DNA of 64,000 nt, taken from positions 1,426,001 to 1,490,000 of the forward strand of contig NC_014393.1 in the NCBI RefSeq assembly GCF_000145275.1, written 5' to 3'. The notes under the pieces were generated by a model that made no database searches, was not told the origin of the DNA, and was given only the letters and a program-made list of their open reading frames with translations. This stretch comes from Clostridium cellulovorans 743B (lineage in GTDB: Bacteria; Bacillota; Clostridia; Clostridiales; Clostridiaceae). Shown piece after piece: positions 63,159 through 64,000 of this stretch (positions are counted from its first letter, which is position 1; the number at the start of each line of letters is the position of its first letter). The position numbers and the translations under genes were made by a program.

Positions 63159-64000
63159 ATGTTTGCTATGGGAAAGCTTAATTGCTTAGAAAGTGTTGTA
63201 TTTGAAAATAAACAGCTTACCGAAAATATAGTTCAACCAAGCTACTATGCACAATTCGAGAAGTTTCCTGCATTAAGGATTGGTTTGGTAATTATAATAG
63301 TAGCTTTAATAATATATTTAATTTTTCAAAAAGAAATTAAAATTTCAATTTTAAGATGGAAAAAATCTATTAGTAATACTAAAAACAATAGACGCCCCAA
63401 GGAAGCTTTATCAAAAAATGATATAGATAGAATTATGAGTACTGCTGGATATGCCTATAATCCAATACAGGATATATTCTATTCAATAACACATCCTTGG
63501 CAAAGAGAGATGGGATATTGTCATTTCTATGATGAAGCAGCACCAATTTTAGGATTAGTTATTGATTGTGAACCAATTAAGTTTATGTATAAAGGGGAAC
63601 TTTGGCTAATTGAACTTTGGAAAGGTCAGTATGGCATGACTACTGGTTGTGAAATAGGGGTATACAAGAAGGCTAAAATGCAACTAGATATACCAAGAGT
63701 TTTTAAAGGAAACTTTTATGATGCTGTAGAAGATTTTGAAAGGTTAGATATGAAAATGAGTTTAATAAAAGACAATAAGGAGATATTTAGAAGAGAAGGT
63801 ATAAGTTGGTGGCTAACAGGCTTCAAGTTAGGGATGTTTTCTCATCCTTCAGAGTTAATAGTGGATTTGAGCATTACCTTAAAAGATCTAGAAATGCGAA
63901 ATGCTTTTATAATGGCTTTGATAGATATAGGATATTTAGAAGATGAAATTTATTTAGACAATAATACTGTAACTTTTCAATTTAATAAACCAAGAACAAA
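63159..64000 (+). CDS. DUF4474 domain protein, N-terminal part (partial)
   Basis: The reading frame starts at an ATG with GAGGTG six bases upstream and stays open to the window end (280 codons), so the C-terminus is missing. The N-terminus is polar. A single membrane helix lies at about 48-64 (LVIIIVALIIYLIF), followed by a basic stretch. From about residue 95 it matches the DUF4474 pattern: AGYAYNPIQDIFYSITHPWQREMGYCHFYDE, IELWKGQYGMTTGCEIGVY and WWLTGFKLGMFSHPSELIVDLSI. Function is unknown; the topology suggests a membrane-anchored globular domain. Confidence 0.85.
   Translation, partial: MFAMGKLNCLESVVFENKQLTENIVQPSYYAQFEKFPALRIGLVIIIVALIIYLIFQKEIKISILRWKKSISNTKNNRRPKEALSKNDIDRIMSTAGYAYNPIQDIFYSITHPWQREMGYCHFYDEAAPILGLVIDCEPIKFMYKGELWLIELWKGQYGMTTGCEIGVYKKAKMQLDIPRVFKGNFYDAVEDFERLDMKMSLIKDNKEIFRREGISWWLTGFKLGMFSHPSELIVDLSITLKDLEMRNAFIMALIDIGYLEDEIYLDNNTVTFQFNKPRT

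Overview
The window looks like chromosome from a low-G+C anaerobic Gram-positive bacterium of the Clostridium type. The evidence is AT-rich DNA with strong GGAGG-type ribosome binding sites, a glycyl-radical enzyme activase, a hybrid cluster protein, a flavodiiron protein, cohesin/dockerin-like modules, and clostridial riboswitch classes. I cannot name the species. No rRNA, tRNA, CRISPR array or prophage was seen; one intact insertion sequence is present.

Layout. 0-1.1 kb: the 5' part of a glycyl-radical activase and a DUF2278 (YukJ-like) gene, with 37-bp copies of its 3' end behind it. 1.6-13.5 kb: an orphan response regulator (REC + SARP-like winged helix + BTAD), then three tandem secreted paralogues. 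Each has an N-terminal DUF5057/ThuA-like module, 2, 7 or 8 copies of an ~82-residue Ig-like repeat, a cohesin-like domain and a dockerin-like C-terminus. 13.6-25.6 kb, opposite strand: two giant secreted paralogues (1,791 and 1,936 aa) made of 13 fibronectin-III-like modules followed by OmpL47-type modules. The first is preceded by a class-I cyclic-di-GMP riboswitch and a terminator. 26-31.7 kb: a 56-aa basic protein, a YjbQ-family gene and a complete branched-chain amino acid ABC importer (livKHMGF). 32-37.6 kb: a two-subunit ABC exporter and a flavin amine oxidase, then a structured RNA candidate that may be raiA.

38-46 kb is a nitrosative/oxidative stress region: two DUF2249 proteins, a metallo-beta-lactamase-fold protein, a DUF438-hemerythrin protein, hydroxylamine reductase (Hcp), an FNR-like regulator with a Cys-rich N-terminus, and an FprA flavodiiron protein. 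Three of these genes carry a TGATTTAAATCA-like box placed exactly 35 bp (start to start) from a -10 element, the geometry of a class-II FNR promoter. An IS982-family element with a 7-bp target duplication sits between hcp and the regulator gene.

46-52 kb: two chemoreceptors, a preQ1-I riboswitch with terminator ahead of queT-queF-queC, and a two-CW protein upstream of the second chemoreceptor. 52-58 kb: two secreted transglutaminase-like proteins with 4 and 10 bacterial Ig-like (Big2) domains, the longer one carrying 504-bp tandem DNA repeats. 58-64 kb: a nitroreductase, a UvrC-like protein lacking the C-terminal nuclease half, a D-Ala-D-Ala ligase with a MocR-type regulator just downstream, and the start of a DUF4474 protein.

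Overall, about 29 kb of the 64 kb encodes seven very large, repeat-built secreted proteins in three paralogous sets. Their repeat numbers differ and their DNA shows recent module duplication. The c-di-GMP riboswitch ties at least one of them to the motile/sessile switch. The rest is metabolic and stress-response housekeeping.
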